NCBI GenBank assembly: GCA_963930775.1
Contig: OZ005689.1
Coordinates: 868,001 to 932,000, forward strand
DNA: 64,000 nt
From: Cliona cf. orientalis
Taxonomy: Eukaryota; Porifera; Demospongiae; Clionaida; Clionaidae
Direction of reading: 5' to 3'
The notes beneath the pieces are model-generated. The model did not search any database. It saw only the letters and a list, made by a program, of their open reading frames with translations, and had not been told where the DNA came from. A program made the position numbers and the translations under genes. Below are positions 25,892 through 37,965 of this stretch, in pieces; positions within the stretch are counted from its first letter, which is position 1; the number at the start of each line of letters is the position of its first letter.

Positions 25892-26439
25892 GTGACATTG
25901 TGGTGCTTATACATGAGCACACTTTACTACTCCTCCATAATTTTATTATTATTAATTATCATAATAGGAGATATTTGGTGTTTGTAATGTACGTATTACA
26001 CAATATTATATGGAAGTGTACGTGTCTGTACCATCCCTACTTATACCGGTAGAGTCTGTATATAGCTACCGACTCTGACTATACCTCCCACTGCTATAGG
26101 CTTATAACTCTTCCATACTACAATAGCTACATTACTTTCTGTATGTGTAATACATGCACATCATGCATGATGGTGATTCAAGCCACTACCTAATATGGAT
26201 GGCACTGCATGTGCATGCATGCCATGGGGTCTTGAACTAGTATAGTCTAGCTCACTCATGTGTATCCATCTGTACTGATAGCGGCCAAACTACTGTACCA
26301 GCTATAGTTCGTTGCGGATGTTTCGATCTGGAGTCATTCATTCATCCATGCATCATTGACCAATCAATGGCCATGGCATGCTGCAATGCTTATAGTCAAG
26401 AGCAGCTTCCCCTGGACTACTCCATTCCGAGAGTATGGA

Positions 26440-27300
26440 CAGTTTATGCCGTAAAATACATAATATGTGTAGATATATATTATACACATGCACACTAGCA
26501 GGAAAAGTACTAGTATACACTTTCTAGGTGTAGAGCTTCTTCCTTTCTTCCTTAAGTTGTTGTTTTCATGTTTCTTTCTTGTGTTGTGCTTCCTTTAGTT
26601 GACTTTGCTGTGCATTCCAGGAGAGTGTGGGTATTTCTCTGACAACTTTCACTTCGGTTTGTAAACTACGTAGCTATAGCTGCTTGATCGTGCCGGCTGT
26701 CCCTTCTATCTTTAGTTAAGTCAACATCAAATGTAATATTATTTACAAGCTTAAGCCTAATATGGATCTATGGGGCCTTAGCATTCGTTCCATATATTGC
26801 ACATAATTATGTACATGTACATAGTATCATTGTCACATGATTCTTTAGCTATGTATACAGGGAAATCATCAACATGACTTGCAAATTCTCAGTGCCACGT
26901 GTACAGTATTATAATTACGTTGCCCCTAGAAGGGTGAAGGGAGGGGAGTGGGTGAGGGGGGGGGGGGAAGGGTGGTTTACCAACATGACTTGCAAATGCA
27001 AATTTCCTTTAACTATTGGCTATGCAGGAACAGGGGCTTATATCTCAAAACGTGGGGAGCAGAAGGATTTTCCATCGCCTGAAGTTGGTTTTCCCTCCCT
27101 CTAGCTGGCCATGGCCATATGCAAGCATGCATGCACTCCTTATAATATTATATTACACAAACTACATCACTGTTGTGGCAGTTGCTATGGTAATTGCCAC
27201 AACAGGGGATCACATGACTGACGTGTGCATGCATGCGTAGAATCACTTCAAAATAACTCTCTGGTGCACATCCAATTGCAAGCTTTTAAGTTATACTGTA
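26440..27300. other. No gene recognised
   Basis: Contains a G tract near 26956-26968 and two nearby copies of CAACATGACTTGCAAAT (26872 and 26981). Nothing coding identified. Confidence 0.45.
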
Positions 27301-27489
27301 TAGCGGGAAAGTTTCGAGGGAGAAAATTTTCGCGGATCAGTAGGAAAGGAGCATTTCGCGGAGAAAACTTTCGCGGAATGTTAAAACTGGTCACATAATG
27401 GGTGTGGCATGCCTAAAATTTCAACTTTCACAGATGGCTGAAAAATTGTGAAATTTGTGAAAGTTTTCTTCCTCGAAAGTTTCCCGCTA
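27301..27489. mobile_element. MITE with TAGCGGGAAA termini
   Basis: Left end TAGCGGGAAAGTTTCGAGGG; the right end read inverted is TAGCGGGAAACTTTCGAGGA. TA dinucleotides flank both ends. The 189-bp interior carries further TTTCGCGGA strings and no coding frame. Confidence 0.8.
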
Positions 27490-28104
27490 TATGGTACCTC
27501 TCTCTCGATCACTGTTTGTCCGTGGAAGGAGTGCAGACCATGCCCCACTGATCAGTAGTTACAATTAAATGAACTGTACACAAAGGAACAGACAGTGAAC
27601 TGCTTCACTAAAGATGTGGTCATGATATTACTACGTGCATAATATGTGTGAGTCAGTGCACCCAACTGTGGCCTGCATGAGTCTGGATCCTGGAATGTTA
27701 ATTATTAGCAGCTGCTAGATTTTAAAATCATCACATTGTTTTAAAGTTTCTTTTCTAGATTGCAAAACCCCTTTAATAAGTTATTGTTCAGACATCTGCC
27801 CTACTTCAAGGTTACCCAATTCAAGGAAGTGATCATGAACTATGGGTGTGATCATAATGTATGTATGCATGTGAGTGTGCATCTGACTGCGGGAAAGAGG
27901 ATTAATTTTTAAATCATCACATTGTTTCAAACTTTTGTTGCTAGTTAGTGCTATATATAGATAATTACTATATATAGATATAATTACTAAACTCCTTATT
28001 ATTAAGTTGACTGGCTTCCCAGTGCAATGATTTAATAGATTATATAGTTATGTATGAAATGTGTACCGGCCGGCCCTTTAATTATCTCATCTAGATGATA
28101 TGAT

Positions 28105-28322
28105 GCACTATGATCGACTTACTAACGACCGTATGGAATGATTGTTTGAGGATAGTATTATATGTCCGACAATTAAGGTTCAAATTCTTCCTATAGCGAT
28201 ATATTTAATACGCCACTATCGTGATTTCAGGATACTACTACTAGTCTAATTAATAACAACCGTATGGAATGATTGTTTGGGGATGGTAATATACGTCTGG
28301 CAATTAAGGTTCAAATTCTCAG
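28105..28322. repeat. Direct duplication of about 140 bp
   Basis: AACGACCGTATGGAATGATT, GGATAGTA.TATA and GGCAATTAAGGTTCAAATTC occur twice, starting near 28120 and 28255. The stretches 27490-28104 and 28323-29089 hold nothing else recognisable. Confidence 0.75.
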
Positions 28323-29196
28323 AATTGTATAGCCCCAACAATCAAGATCGATTGAGTTAGACTATATACTAGCTATTTGGCAAAATCTGATCATGAGCTA
28401 GCTACGTACTTCACATCACTGAGGGGTATGATCATGCATGCATGATAGATATATAATATGGTACGTGATTTAAGTTTGACAGTGGGGGACCGGGTCATAG
28501 TTGCCATTTCCAGTTGTCCCAAAGTCGGCAGATCAAGGAAATACATCCGGCTGCTATACATGTGCAGTGCTAAAAAACATGGAGAGTTATTTTTGCAATA
28601 TGTACTTCGTACGTATACCTTAAATGGTAAAAAGATGTAAAGTTCATGGGTTTAAGTAAACGTGCACTACCGCACACGTTATAGTCTAAACATCCACACA
28701 ATATCATTATTCACGAACTGAAAGTTGCTGCTGATTGCAAATCGAGATCCTTAGCTCTTTCAAAATCTTGGGCACCACTTCCGATGATAAAATTCACCTT
28801 GCTAAAAAATGATTATCACGCTAGCTGCATGTGGTACTGATCTGGTGGAATACACTTCCGCCTACTGTAATTACAATTCCATACCTCCACACTTCACCAT
28901 ATTATTTATATAGACCTGTTTAATGATGCATGCATAAGTGCAGCAGTTACCTCCGGATTATCAATACATATAATAATTTTGCTCTCTGCAGCTAAGTACA
29001 TACTAAATTTGTCATAATTATATGGCTTAAATTCACCAGGTTAGGTTAATTATTGCAGACTAAACATCCACTCTCTATTAATCTTTACACTTCCCAAACT
29101 ACCCAAAACTAACAGTATGACACACTCACACACTCACGAATACACACATGCACATACAAATATTAACACATGCATACATAATATACAGGCACACAC

Positions 29197-29274
29197 AAAT
29201 AGTTATCTGCCAGTAATTGGGGTGCATGAGATGCATGATCTAATGCACCCCCAAATACTGGCAGATAACTATTT
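29197..29274. mobile_element. Hairpin-type mini inverted repeat
   Basis: AAATAGTTATCTGCCAGTAA (from 29197) and its near-perfect reverse complement (ending 29274) form arms of about 31 bp around a loop of about 16 bases. Confidence 0.8.
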
Positions 29275-29355
29275 TGTTGGTGGTTGACCTCTGTTCATCA
29301 TTGGCCTACTTTATGATAACCCAACCCCTTCCCATAGCCGGTAAATAAAACTTTT

Positions 29356-29368
29356 GTTGCTAAGCAAC
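29356..29368. promoter_or_regulatory. Perfect palindrome resembling an RFX X-box
   Basis: GTTGCTAAGCAAC is an exact inverted repeat of the X-box form GTNRCC...RGYAAC. Imperfect versions lie near 29677 and 29850. No gene is adjacent, so function is doubtful. Confidence 0.25.
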
Positions 29369-29873
29369 TACCAACAAACACACATACACACGCATATAAT
29401 TATGCACAATAATATTATTAACACATGCATACATAATAATTACTATACAGTCACACGTATACATACAATTGTTACATAATATTTATGACATGATTAATTT
29501 TGGGACACACAAGCTTCATACATGCATGGTTGAGTGTACCCCAACTAGCAACTAATTTTTTTGTCCATGACTAGCACTCCGGCCCTTTCATCATCAGGCC
29601 AGCTAGGCTGCCCCACATGTGATCATCTACACTCATCCCACAGCTGATAATAGTATATTTGCCAATAAAAACTTTGGTTGCTGGGCAATTACAAATACAC
29701 GTGCACGCGCATCCATACACACACACACACACACACACACTCACTCATATGCTCACATGCTCACATGCACACACACTCTCATATACACATAATATACATA
29801 CACTCACACACACATATCTCATAGCGATAATTTATTTGCCAATAAGAATTTCGGTTGCTAGGCGGTTACAAAC

Positions 29874-29909
<36 letters not shown>

Positions 29910-29940
29910 TCACTCACACATATTATTAAACATTATTTTC

Positions 29941-30803
29941 CCATCCTAACCTCCTTAATTAATATGTAATTAATGATAATTACTTGTTTACAAAATCACT
30001 TAGTGTTTCTACATCCATAGTTAATAATTTATAATAACGGCCGATTAATTATTAAGCTTCCACTTTCCAATAGCAGGAACTTAAAAAGCACTATCCACGT
30101 GCCATTTATAATTATTGGCATGCAATTAAATTAATAAACAAAACTGCAAAAACATTCACTTCCCAATAATTTATTAATTTAATACTTCCATAAATATTCC
30201 CATATGCACGGACACACACATTGGCATAGTTATTAATTTTGTATAATAATACATGCAACTAACCAATGTTACTGAGTCCCAAGTGTACAACAAAGTTTAT
30301 TAACTATATTACTACAATGTCATGGTTATCGTAAACTGTCATGAAAGTATGTAAACTAACTACACGGATTCGCTGTAAAATTATGACAGGGAACGGTTAT
30401 AGTATCGGTCGACATAATATACTATGATAATCCTAAAAAATGTTACATTTGTACTGTGTGTACGCCAAGACTCTTAGACTATTATAGTTAGTCCAGTATT
30501 CTCCCTATAGGAAGTATTAAATTGCAAATTAATATGCAGTTTTCATAACTAACCAATCAATCTACAATTACTAATAAAAACCATTATTATTACTAATTTA
30601 CAGCCTAAACATCCATTTTTTATTAATATATGCTAGCTTCCACAAAGATCCCTACACCAACGATAATCAATATTACTTAGTACATACGTACGCAGCTACC
30701 GGTTACTGGTATTAAATTTTGTACATGCATGCCATATATTATAGTCATTGTATACTGTTAATTGTAATGGTCCAGGAATGTACGTATTAGACTAACCAGA
30801 GTC
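29941..30803. other. No gene recognised
   Basis: Very AT-rich with no repeat or exon signal that could be supported. Confidence 0.45.
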
Positions 30804-31225
30804 ATGGAAAAGCCCTCCACTATAAGGACATCCCCGAACCGAAATGACAGCTAGGGGCTGATCCGGGGGGGGGGGGGGGGGGGGGGGGGGGGTGGATAGG
30901 GTGGCTAGCCACCCCCCTTCAGCAATTCTTTTATGCAACGTACATAGTACAGGAGATGTACATCCACCATTATTAACCAGCCACCCCCCTCTGCACTGAT
31001 ATAGTTTACTATGGGTAGCCACCCTGTCAGCCACCTTCCATGCAAATTTTCTGGATCAGCGCCTGAATGAGGACATCTCCTTTAATCAGGACACACCATG
31101 GATGGTCCCAGCTACATAGATCTGAGAAGTGTACACAACTTTCCCTGAATGAGGACACCTCCTTCATGCAGTCACTGTACACTTTAAGCTGCCCAAAGGG
31201 TGTCCAGAATAGAGGGGTTCCACTG
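30804..31225. mobile_element. 22293-type MITE interrupted by a nested element
   Basis: The left part (GCCCTCCACTATAAGGACAT) and right part (TGAGGACATCTCCTTTAATC, CCAGAATAGAGGGGTTCCAC, then TG and flanking TA at 31226) belong to the family of 22293-22570. They are separated by the insertion at 30848-31065. Confidence 0.75.
30848..31065. mobile_element. Nested MITE with poly-G core and 5-bp target duplication
   Basis: Left end CAGCTAGGGGCTGATCC; the right end read inverted is CAGGCGCTGATCC. AATGA is duplicated on both sides (30843-30847 and 31066-31070). The interior has a long G run and several GGTGGCTAGCCACC-like strings. No coding capacity. Confidence 0.8.
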
Positions 31226-31226
31226 T

Positions 31227-32399
31227 ATGCATAGGGCTATATCCTTATAGTATTATATAGCTTGATCTAGTGCCATTTTTAGAACATTCTTATTAGCTTA
31301 ATTCTTGCCTTATATTAATAATGGATGCAGACTTGTACGTATGTGCATGCATGTGTACTACGTACTTAGTTTCCCCTATCACTGAGCAATTAAAAAAAAA
31401 CTTACTTTCAATACAAGTCAAGCTATTTAGGTAATTTCTTGTAGTAATTAAGCAATATAACCGTCTTAACGGTCATATAGGCCCCATAATATTATTATGG
31501 AGATCTAGAACGGAACCTACGATCTTAAATAGGTATAGTATGGGAATAGCTAGAGCTTATATGGAATTCGTTTCTTTCCCCAGTCTAGAATTATGGTTGA
31601 ACAACAGATCAGACAAGCATTCCTCTCGATCTCCTGTACGCTGAAAATTTTACCAACTCCCTATTAAGGTATTGCATACATACACTGATGGTATGTATAT
31701 ACATGTATGGTGGTGTGTGGGTGGGTGGGGGGGGGCCCGCTCTTATATTATCATTTACCTGTTTCCATTTTCGCATTATAGCTAGTTATTAATGACGTAA
31801 GATTTACAACCAATTATTAATGGTACAGGATACTTGACTTATACATACAGTAGAAAGGATACGTACTTTACCTTTCTCCCTGATTGCCATCCTACCCCTC
31901 CTTTCCTCCTGAATATGATGTAATATCAATACAGACAAACTGTGTCCGACTTCTTGCATTATGTAATTAAAATAACATATTGCTAACTTATAATGCATGC
32001 ACCCAAGAAAGTACTGTACATGGTAAAGTTAAAATTAAATACTACACAAAATTAATCATACATATAAGCTTCATTAATATTTTAATTTTAAAAGCAGTTA
32101 CCGACTTGCATATTAATTTGGACTCTTGGAGGAGGAAGACGGATCGATCCATAGAGAAATTGTGTGTGGGAAAGAAAAGAGTATTGGTAGGCAGATCACA
32201 TTCCACATGCACGCTCAGTGCATACGGTACGTAGGCTAAGCTAGTATACAGTAACAATACTATTAGTGTCTTGAATATACTGCCAAAGGCCTTAATACAG
32301 CTGATGTCATGTCTGTATGCATACACAGCTAATGTCATATGTATAATAATAATATTTCCATAGTCAATGATACAAGAGTTATGTTAGAGTAGAAGGAAA
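31227..32399. other. No gene recognised
   Basis: AT-rich; overlapping short frames near 31980-32340 on both strands lack any supporting feature. A G/C tract lies at 31727-31740. Confidence 0.4.
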
Positions 32400-32890
32400 A
32401 TAATACCAATTACAGGACCGTACTTGTACAATCTTCCCCTGACCTTCAAAGCAAAGCAAAGGGGATATGACAGTCTATTTATTAATGCTCTGTAAGTAAT
32501 AAATTATGCCAACAGACATGTACAATTTCCAGGGAATGGTATGGAAACATAGAATGACATGTACAATTTCCAGAATGGTATGGATATACATGTAATATAC
32601 ACGATCATTATAAAATGGTTTATTTATTTTCAGAATAAGTCAAGCAAAGTAAGGTCTTACATGTATACTTGTATTATCTTCCTCTGGCTTTCTAAAAAGG
32701 TTCTTAAATAAGATTGTGGATATGACAGTCCATTGCTGGGTATTAATTAGTGCTTTTCATTCATGTACCTAATGAATAATTATGACAGAATGACATGTAC
32801 AATTTCCAGAATGGTATGGATATGTACATGATCACCGTGAAAGGGAACATTATTTTTCAGAATAAATATTAATATTATAAGCAAAGTTTA
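32400..32890. repeat. Degenerate tandem repeat, two to three units
   Basis: GACATGTACAATTTCCAG..AATGGTATGG recurs at about 32514, 32556 and 32790. GATATGACAGTC(C/T)AT and CTTGTA(C/T)(A/T)ATCTTCC recur about 240 bp apart. Confidence 0.65.
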
Positions 32891-33139
32891 CCTACGAACC
32901 GTGTTTGGTTGCAAATTAAGATTAGCTTACAAACTTGCATGTACAGTCGTTATAAGATGTACATACGTAGGTTTTGGGGAAACCAAGTGAAAATTGATAT
33001 GACATCACTTAATTAGCAGCGGCGGTCATGTGACGTCATAATAATGGCGAACTTAGCATAACTATAATGCCTGTTTATTCAACACAGGCGTGCTATTTTG
33101 CCGCATCCACACTTTCAAGATCACATGCATGTCAATATT

Positions 33140-35370
33140 AAATTTAGCTCATTTTTGTACTTTCCCTTTTGAGTCCAAACAGTTTATGGTTACTGTATTA
33201 TGTTTGCGTTATTATATATACAATATTATTATGTACAGTTCTTAGACTAACTGATACACTTAGTATTGTAAGTATTTTAGCAATGTGGGATTCTATTTGC
33301 TGCATCCATGCAAGTGCTGCATTTTTATTCTTAGTCCAAAATGGCTACGTGTGTATTTAATTTACAGTTCTTACTTACTATCATAAGTTAATTAAAATGA
33401 TTCTGTATTCGTATATGTAGTGAAACCTGTAGCCATAGCTGACTATTAGTACAGTGTTTTATCTAGGATTGGAATCTTGGGGGGGGGGGGGGGGGGGGGG
33501 AATGTACAGAATAGGGGGTGAATCTAAATATACATATACACACAGTGACACAGTGAGTACAAGTACTGGGCAGTCATTGCGTGTGTACAACAGTTAATCT
33601 GAGTCTGCCATGTGCTACAAATACGGTCTCAAAGGGGATAATTATTGCATAATAAATATGTAGTCTCAGAGGGGTTATTAAATCATTACTTTACCTGTAG
33701 CCATGATGGTTGCTAGATAAAATAACATGGTATACACACTATAATATTATACAATATTATATTACAGCAAATTTTAGGGGGAAAGTTCCCCCCTAAAGGC
33801 CCTGGATAAAACACTGTATTAGTATAGCTGTAATTGGCGCACAAAATTCACATGTGCTGCATTTTTGTCCTTAGTCCAAAACGGCTATGTGTGTATTTAA
33901 TAATTATTTATAGTTCTTACTTACTATTATATAAAGTGATGATTCTTATTTGTACATGTAGTGAAACCTGTACCCATAGCTGACTATTAGTATAGCTGTA
34001 ATTGGTCTTATAATGGCCCACAGAATTCACGATTCGTGTTCAAGGTCTAGGATCAAATTTATTGGAGGAAATCCCTGACTAGTTGATACATGATATGACC
34101 TTATATGGCATACACACATGCAGTGCTATTTGCTGTACCTGCAGTTTACAGCTCATTTTTATACTGTAATTGGTCTTATAATGGCCCACAGAATTCACGG
34201 TTAGTGTTCAAAGAAACTTGTCAAATTTATTGGGGAAAAAGGGGGAAATCCCTGACTTGCATGGAAAGTTGATATCGACACATGATGACCTTATTATGGC
34301 ACACAGTACTACATATTTGCTGTATAACTGCAGTTTACAGCTCATTTTTGTACTTTCTCTCTTCAGTCCAAACTGGTTATGTTTGTGTCATATTATGTAT
34401 AATTCTTAGACTAACTGAGATACTTTTAAATACTTACTATTATTAATTTTGATTATGGTAAAAGTAGGTTTCTATTTGCACACGCAGTGAAACCTGTAGC
34501 TATAGCTGAGCCTATAGCAATAACTATAGCTGTTTCGGTGGGCTCACTAAATAATATTCATTGTCATATTCAAAAGCGCATTCATTGCATGGGGACTCCC
34601 AGATCTTGGAAACTGAGATGGTACATTATACCTGACCTAAGTAATTAGTCGGCTTGTGCCCTTATATGGTATATTATATCATAGACTAATCAACACACAT
34701 TCACGGCTCATTTTTGTACTTTCCCTCCTAGGCCTGCAGCTGCCATGGCTTCCTTAATTGGTTCAGTCTAAACTGTCTACCGTTGCTTTGTGTATTGTAA
34801 TTCTTAGCCTCACTTTTGTACTTTCTCTTGCTTGACTCTCTCTAACCTGGCTGCCTCTGTATCCGGTATGTACTTGAGGCTCATTTTAGTACTTTCATGG
34901 TCTTCCTTGCATGGTTCAGTCTGAACTGGCTACCCTTTGTAGTTCTTAGCTTCACTCTCTTGCATGATTTAACCAGGCTTCCTTTGTGTGTACTTCAGCC
35001 TCATTTTTGTACTTTCCCTCCTCCTCGGTCTTTACAGCCGATAGCTATACCGTTTTTGTGTAATTTGTAGCTCTTAGTTTCACTTTTGTATACGTGATTC
35101 AGTCTCAACTGGCTACCTTCGTGTGTATTTTAGCCTCATTTTTGTACTTTCCCTCCTGCTATGGCCCTCCTGACTCAGCTAGGCTACCTCTTTGTGTATT
35201 GTAGTCTCTGAGCCTCATTTTTGTACTCCTTTGCATGATTCAGTCCAAACAGTTAACTGGCTGCCTTGCTTGATGTGTACTATAGGCTCATTTTGTACTT
35301 TCCTCCTAGCTGCCATGGCCCTCCTGTACAGACTAAACAGCATGGCTACCTTTTGAGACATTAACAGCTG
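33140..35370. repeat. Long degenerate tandem array built on GCTCATTTTTGTACTTTC
   Basis: The motif (A)GC(C)TCATTTTTGTACTTTC.CTC.., then a (GA)(C/T)TCAGTC(C/T)(A)AACTGGCTAC string, then TTGTGTATT.TAG recurs at least twelve times. In 34700-35330 the unit is about 90-110 bp. In 33140-34560 larger blocks (about 250-550 bp) are repeated, including GTGAAACCTGTA.C(C)ATAGCTGA. No conserved frame. Confidence 0.75.
33452..33816. mobile_element. hAT-type MITE with 8-bp target duplication
   Basis: Termini CAGTGTTTTATCTAGG and, inverted, CAGTGTTTTATCCAGG. TATTAGTA is duplicated exactly at 33444-33451 and 33817-33824, the 8-bp length typical of hAT transposons. A neighbouring repeat unit has the same flank uninterrupted (33985-33992), which is the empty site. 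The 365-bp interior has a poly-G tract and no transposase. Confidence 0.9.
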
Positions 35371-35520
35371 TATTGTATGGTAAAGGGTCGCTATATATGT
35401 AAGTAGCATGCTTCAATTGATGCAATATTACATAATCGTCAAATGCCAATATTCATGCCCAAAGAATTTGAGGATTACATAACATTGAAGTATGCTACAT
35501 GGTGACCCTTTACCACAATA
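35371..35520. mobile_element. Inverted-repeat element with about 55-bp arms
   Basis: The left arm begins TATTGTATGGTAAAGGGTC and the right arm read inverted TATTGTGGTAAAGGGTCACC. Both continue through GTAGCAT(G/A)CTTCAAT and TACATAATC.TCAAAT. A single arm of the same family lies at 60724-60790. Confidence 0.8.
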
Positions 35521-37004
35521 CAATGGAGCTATGTATAATGTTTTAAAATACAGGAATAAAATTTATTTTGTAGGGAGAAGGGGGGAATTCTCAAACTTTG
35601 AAATTATTATGCAGCACCCAAGTGATGGACCGGCTAAGGTTACAAGGCTAATTTTCAATACATGGTGCTATTTCACTATACACTCAGTTGCACTCAATCG
35701 TCATTGAAGTTTCCCACTTTAATTTCCTGGTTCAATTTACACAGATAATGTTTGTGTTGCATTATGCATAGTTCTTAGACTAACTGAGATCTAATAAAGT
35801 GGGGTTCTTAATTAATTAAAATACTTGGAAAGCTTCTTATTTGCTGGCTATTTCGACTCAATTCTGTCATCCTTTTGGGAAGTATACTCATAATACTGCA
35901 AATTATTATACTGAAGTCAGATATGTATTGGTCTGTATATTATACTCAGCCTCACCATTGACAGAAACAATATTATTAATTTTTATTGAATCGTTGCATT
36001 GTAGTGATTAATTACCTTAGCCCCTTTGATTCTATTTTTGGGACATGAGGAGTGCATGTTTGCATTTATAGCTTAATGTAGTCTAGGAGTGGTAGACTTA
36101 TAATATTATAGCTATAGTCCACCTTTCTAGATCTAGAGTATTAAACTGTTGTTTCAATCCTATTATATAATAATATAGCACTGGTGTATCTGAATTTTGG
36201 ATTGGGGGGGGGGGGGGGGGAGGGTGCCAATATAGAGTGTCATGATGACACTCTCTTCCCTTCTAACTGTCGCAATACACTTCAATATAATCTGAACTGC
36301 ATTCATGACTGTCACATCCGATATGTCTGCTATAGTATGAATACACTCACTGATTATAGACATACATCTAACTGTCTCGAGGATGCATGATATAATTATT
36401 ATGATGATACATTATGATAATTCTGGCTCAATTTAGTCCACGAATAATATTAACCATTGATAAGATTCAAGGGTTCATAAGATTATTGCCTAACCATGCA
36501 TGCATGTATATGCATGCATGCTTTGGGCATGGTATGACAAACATCCGCTTGTCTGGGAAGATAAACTAGCTGATGATAATAATATTATAATTATATGTCT
36601 TATCCGGCCCATGCACGAAGTTACAGAAGCCATGGTGTGCATAGGAATCAGTAAAAGCAACAGTTGAAGGAAGATCCTCCTCAGACTAAGAGTCTACCAA
36701 TGATAGACCAGGAGTACAGGACCAGCTAGGACCATTGATGGTGTATACCAGCTCTTATTGTTGTGCAAATTGATGTAGCCCAGGCTAGGATGATTGATAA
36801 ACATTCAATTGCAAGTTTTGTATAGGCGTCAGTATAATAGTAATATTATACAATTGCAAGATTTATGCATACATAGCCATTGTTGACGTCAGTAAAGGAA
36901 AATCCACTGGCTTAGATCCTTTATCCATGGCAGTATACGCATTGCGTAGGCTATTAGCTTGGAATACATGAGAACAAGTACAGCTGCAGTGTCATGAAAT
37001 TAAA

Positions 37005-37046
37005 TAGCCTCGTCCCCAGTTGGGAGGGGCCTGGGGACGAGGCTAG
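37005..37046. mobile_element. 42-bp mini inverted-repeat element with 8-bp target duplication
   Basis: TAGCCTCGTCCCCAG and its reverse complement enclose about 11 bases. AAATTAAA is duplicated exactly at 36997-37004 and 37047-37054. Same termini family as 48185-48518 and 48675-48719. Confidence 0.85.
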
Positions 37047-37330
37047 AAATTAAAAGGCACTGTACAATGTACTGGTATAATAATAATACATAATATTATG
37101 GTCAGTTGCTCATTATCAGCTGTAAATCTGGTATTGGTCCAAACGATGAATTTCCAAGTTACTTGAAAGTTATTCTTCTTGGTGCAGTCCTGGGAGTCAA
37201 ACTTTAAAAGGGGATTGAATGATGAGATGCCTTCATCAATCTCCCAGGACTGCACCAAGAAGAATAACTTTCAAGTAACTTGGAAATTCATCGTTTGGAC
37301 CAATAACCATCGACTATCTCGCGACTGGTC

Positions 37331-37409
37331 ATGCAGAAACATCTGTCCCTCCCACTTTATGCCATCGCCCTGGTGCTGCTGGCAGCAATGGTTCAGTGGC
37401 ACGTTCAAG
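37331..37409 (+). pseudogene. Orphan signal-peptide exon of an Ig gene
   Basis: ATG at 37331 followed by 26 codons (MQKHLSLPLYAIALVLLAAM..) and a GTATGA donor at 37410, phase 1. It differs by very few residues from the first exon at 44963. The core YAIALxLL also resembles the signal of the receptor at 14022-18228. No Ig exon follows: the downstream intron sequence stops near 37510 and a GIY-YIG cassette lies there instead. The gene has lost everything after exon 1. Confidence 0.7.
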
Positions 37410-37532
37410 GTATGATACTGATATACTGTGGGAATATTATTAAAATTTTGTCAGTTGGAGGCCAATATGGATTCCTAAGAGATCTTGTTAGTGTAATTAT
37501 TATATACTGAGCATAATAGCACCCTCCATGGT

Positions 37533-37650
37533 AAGGAGGATCATGTTTAGTTGCACCCACTACTTGATATATACCGGCATGTTAACATACGATAGGCTTA
37601 ACTTGACTCATCAATAGTGGCTTCCAGCAACTAAACAGAATCCTCCTACA
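37533..37650. repeat. Inverted repeat upstream of GIY-YIG copy 1
   Basis: GGAGGATCATGTTTAGTTGC and, inverted, GGAGGATTCTGTTTAGTTGC flank a spacer with CGGCATGTTAACA..GGCTTAACTTGACTCATCA. The same structure precedes the other copies (46567-46737, 61718-61877; half left at 39752-39800). Confidence 0.75.
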
Positions 37651-37850
37651 CCCCCATCCACGTACACCAAATCATGCCACCTGGATGATATTTGAAATCA
37701 GCATGTAGACTACAGATCGGTAGCCACTAACTTGTGGACACTTGAATCAACATCAAAGAGGTTATGTATGAATGTAATCCATGTGTTAACTTATCTATAA
37801 ATTATCAGGGTAACCACAGAGGAAAGAAGCGAAGGGCTTTGCAGTGCATG

Positions 37851-37856
37851 TATAAA
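37851..37856 (+). promoter_or_regulatory. TATA box of GIY-YIG copy 1
   Basis: TATAAA lies 115 bp upstream of the ATG at 37966, in a stretch (GGGCTTTGCAGTGCATRTATAA) conserved in copies 3 and 4. Confidence 0.55.
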
Positions 37857-37965
37857 TCCTTGCATCTTACCTGCTTTGGCATTCCATCCTACAAAGAGAG
37901 GACTAGCTACGTTATCAACAAACAAAACGAAAAATTTCTCCACACAGAGAGACTCCTGTGTAGCT

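Larger units (their letters stand above)
29090..29940. repeat. CA-rich degenerate repeats with (CA)n tracts
   Basis: A module (A)CACATGCATACATAATA.. followed by CA runs and GTTGCTRRGCAAYTAC recurs near 29164/29420 and 29356/29677/29850. Pure CA runs lie at 29717-29740 and 29871-29907. Confidence 0.7.
35930..37510 (+). repeat. Segmental duplication, copy A
   Basis: Co-linear with 42305-42500 plus 43845-45125. Shared blocks include CTGTATATTATACTCAGCCT, TTGAATCGTTGCATTGTAGT, TGATTATAGACATACATC, TGGAAGATCCTCC-type strings and the signal-peptide exon of an Ig gene. It breaks off after 37510 where the GIY-YIG cassette begins. Confidence 0.85.

Noticed and set aside
37876..37965. Longer N terminus for GIY-YIG copy 1
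   Set aside because: The upstream extension starts at a non-ATG codon, is not kept in frame in the other copies and would bury the signal peptide.
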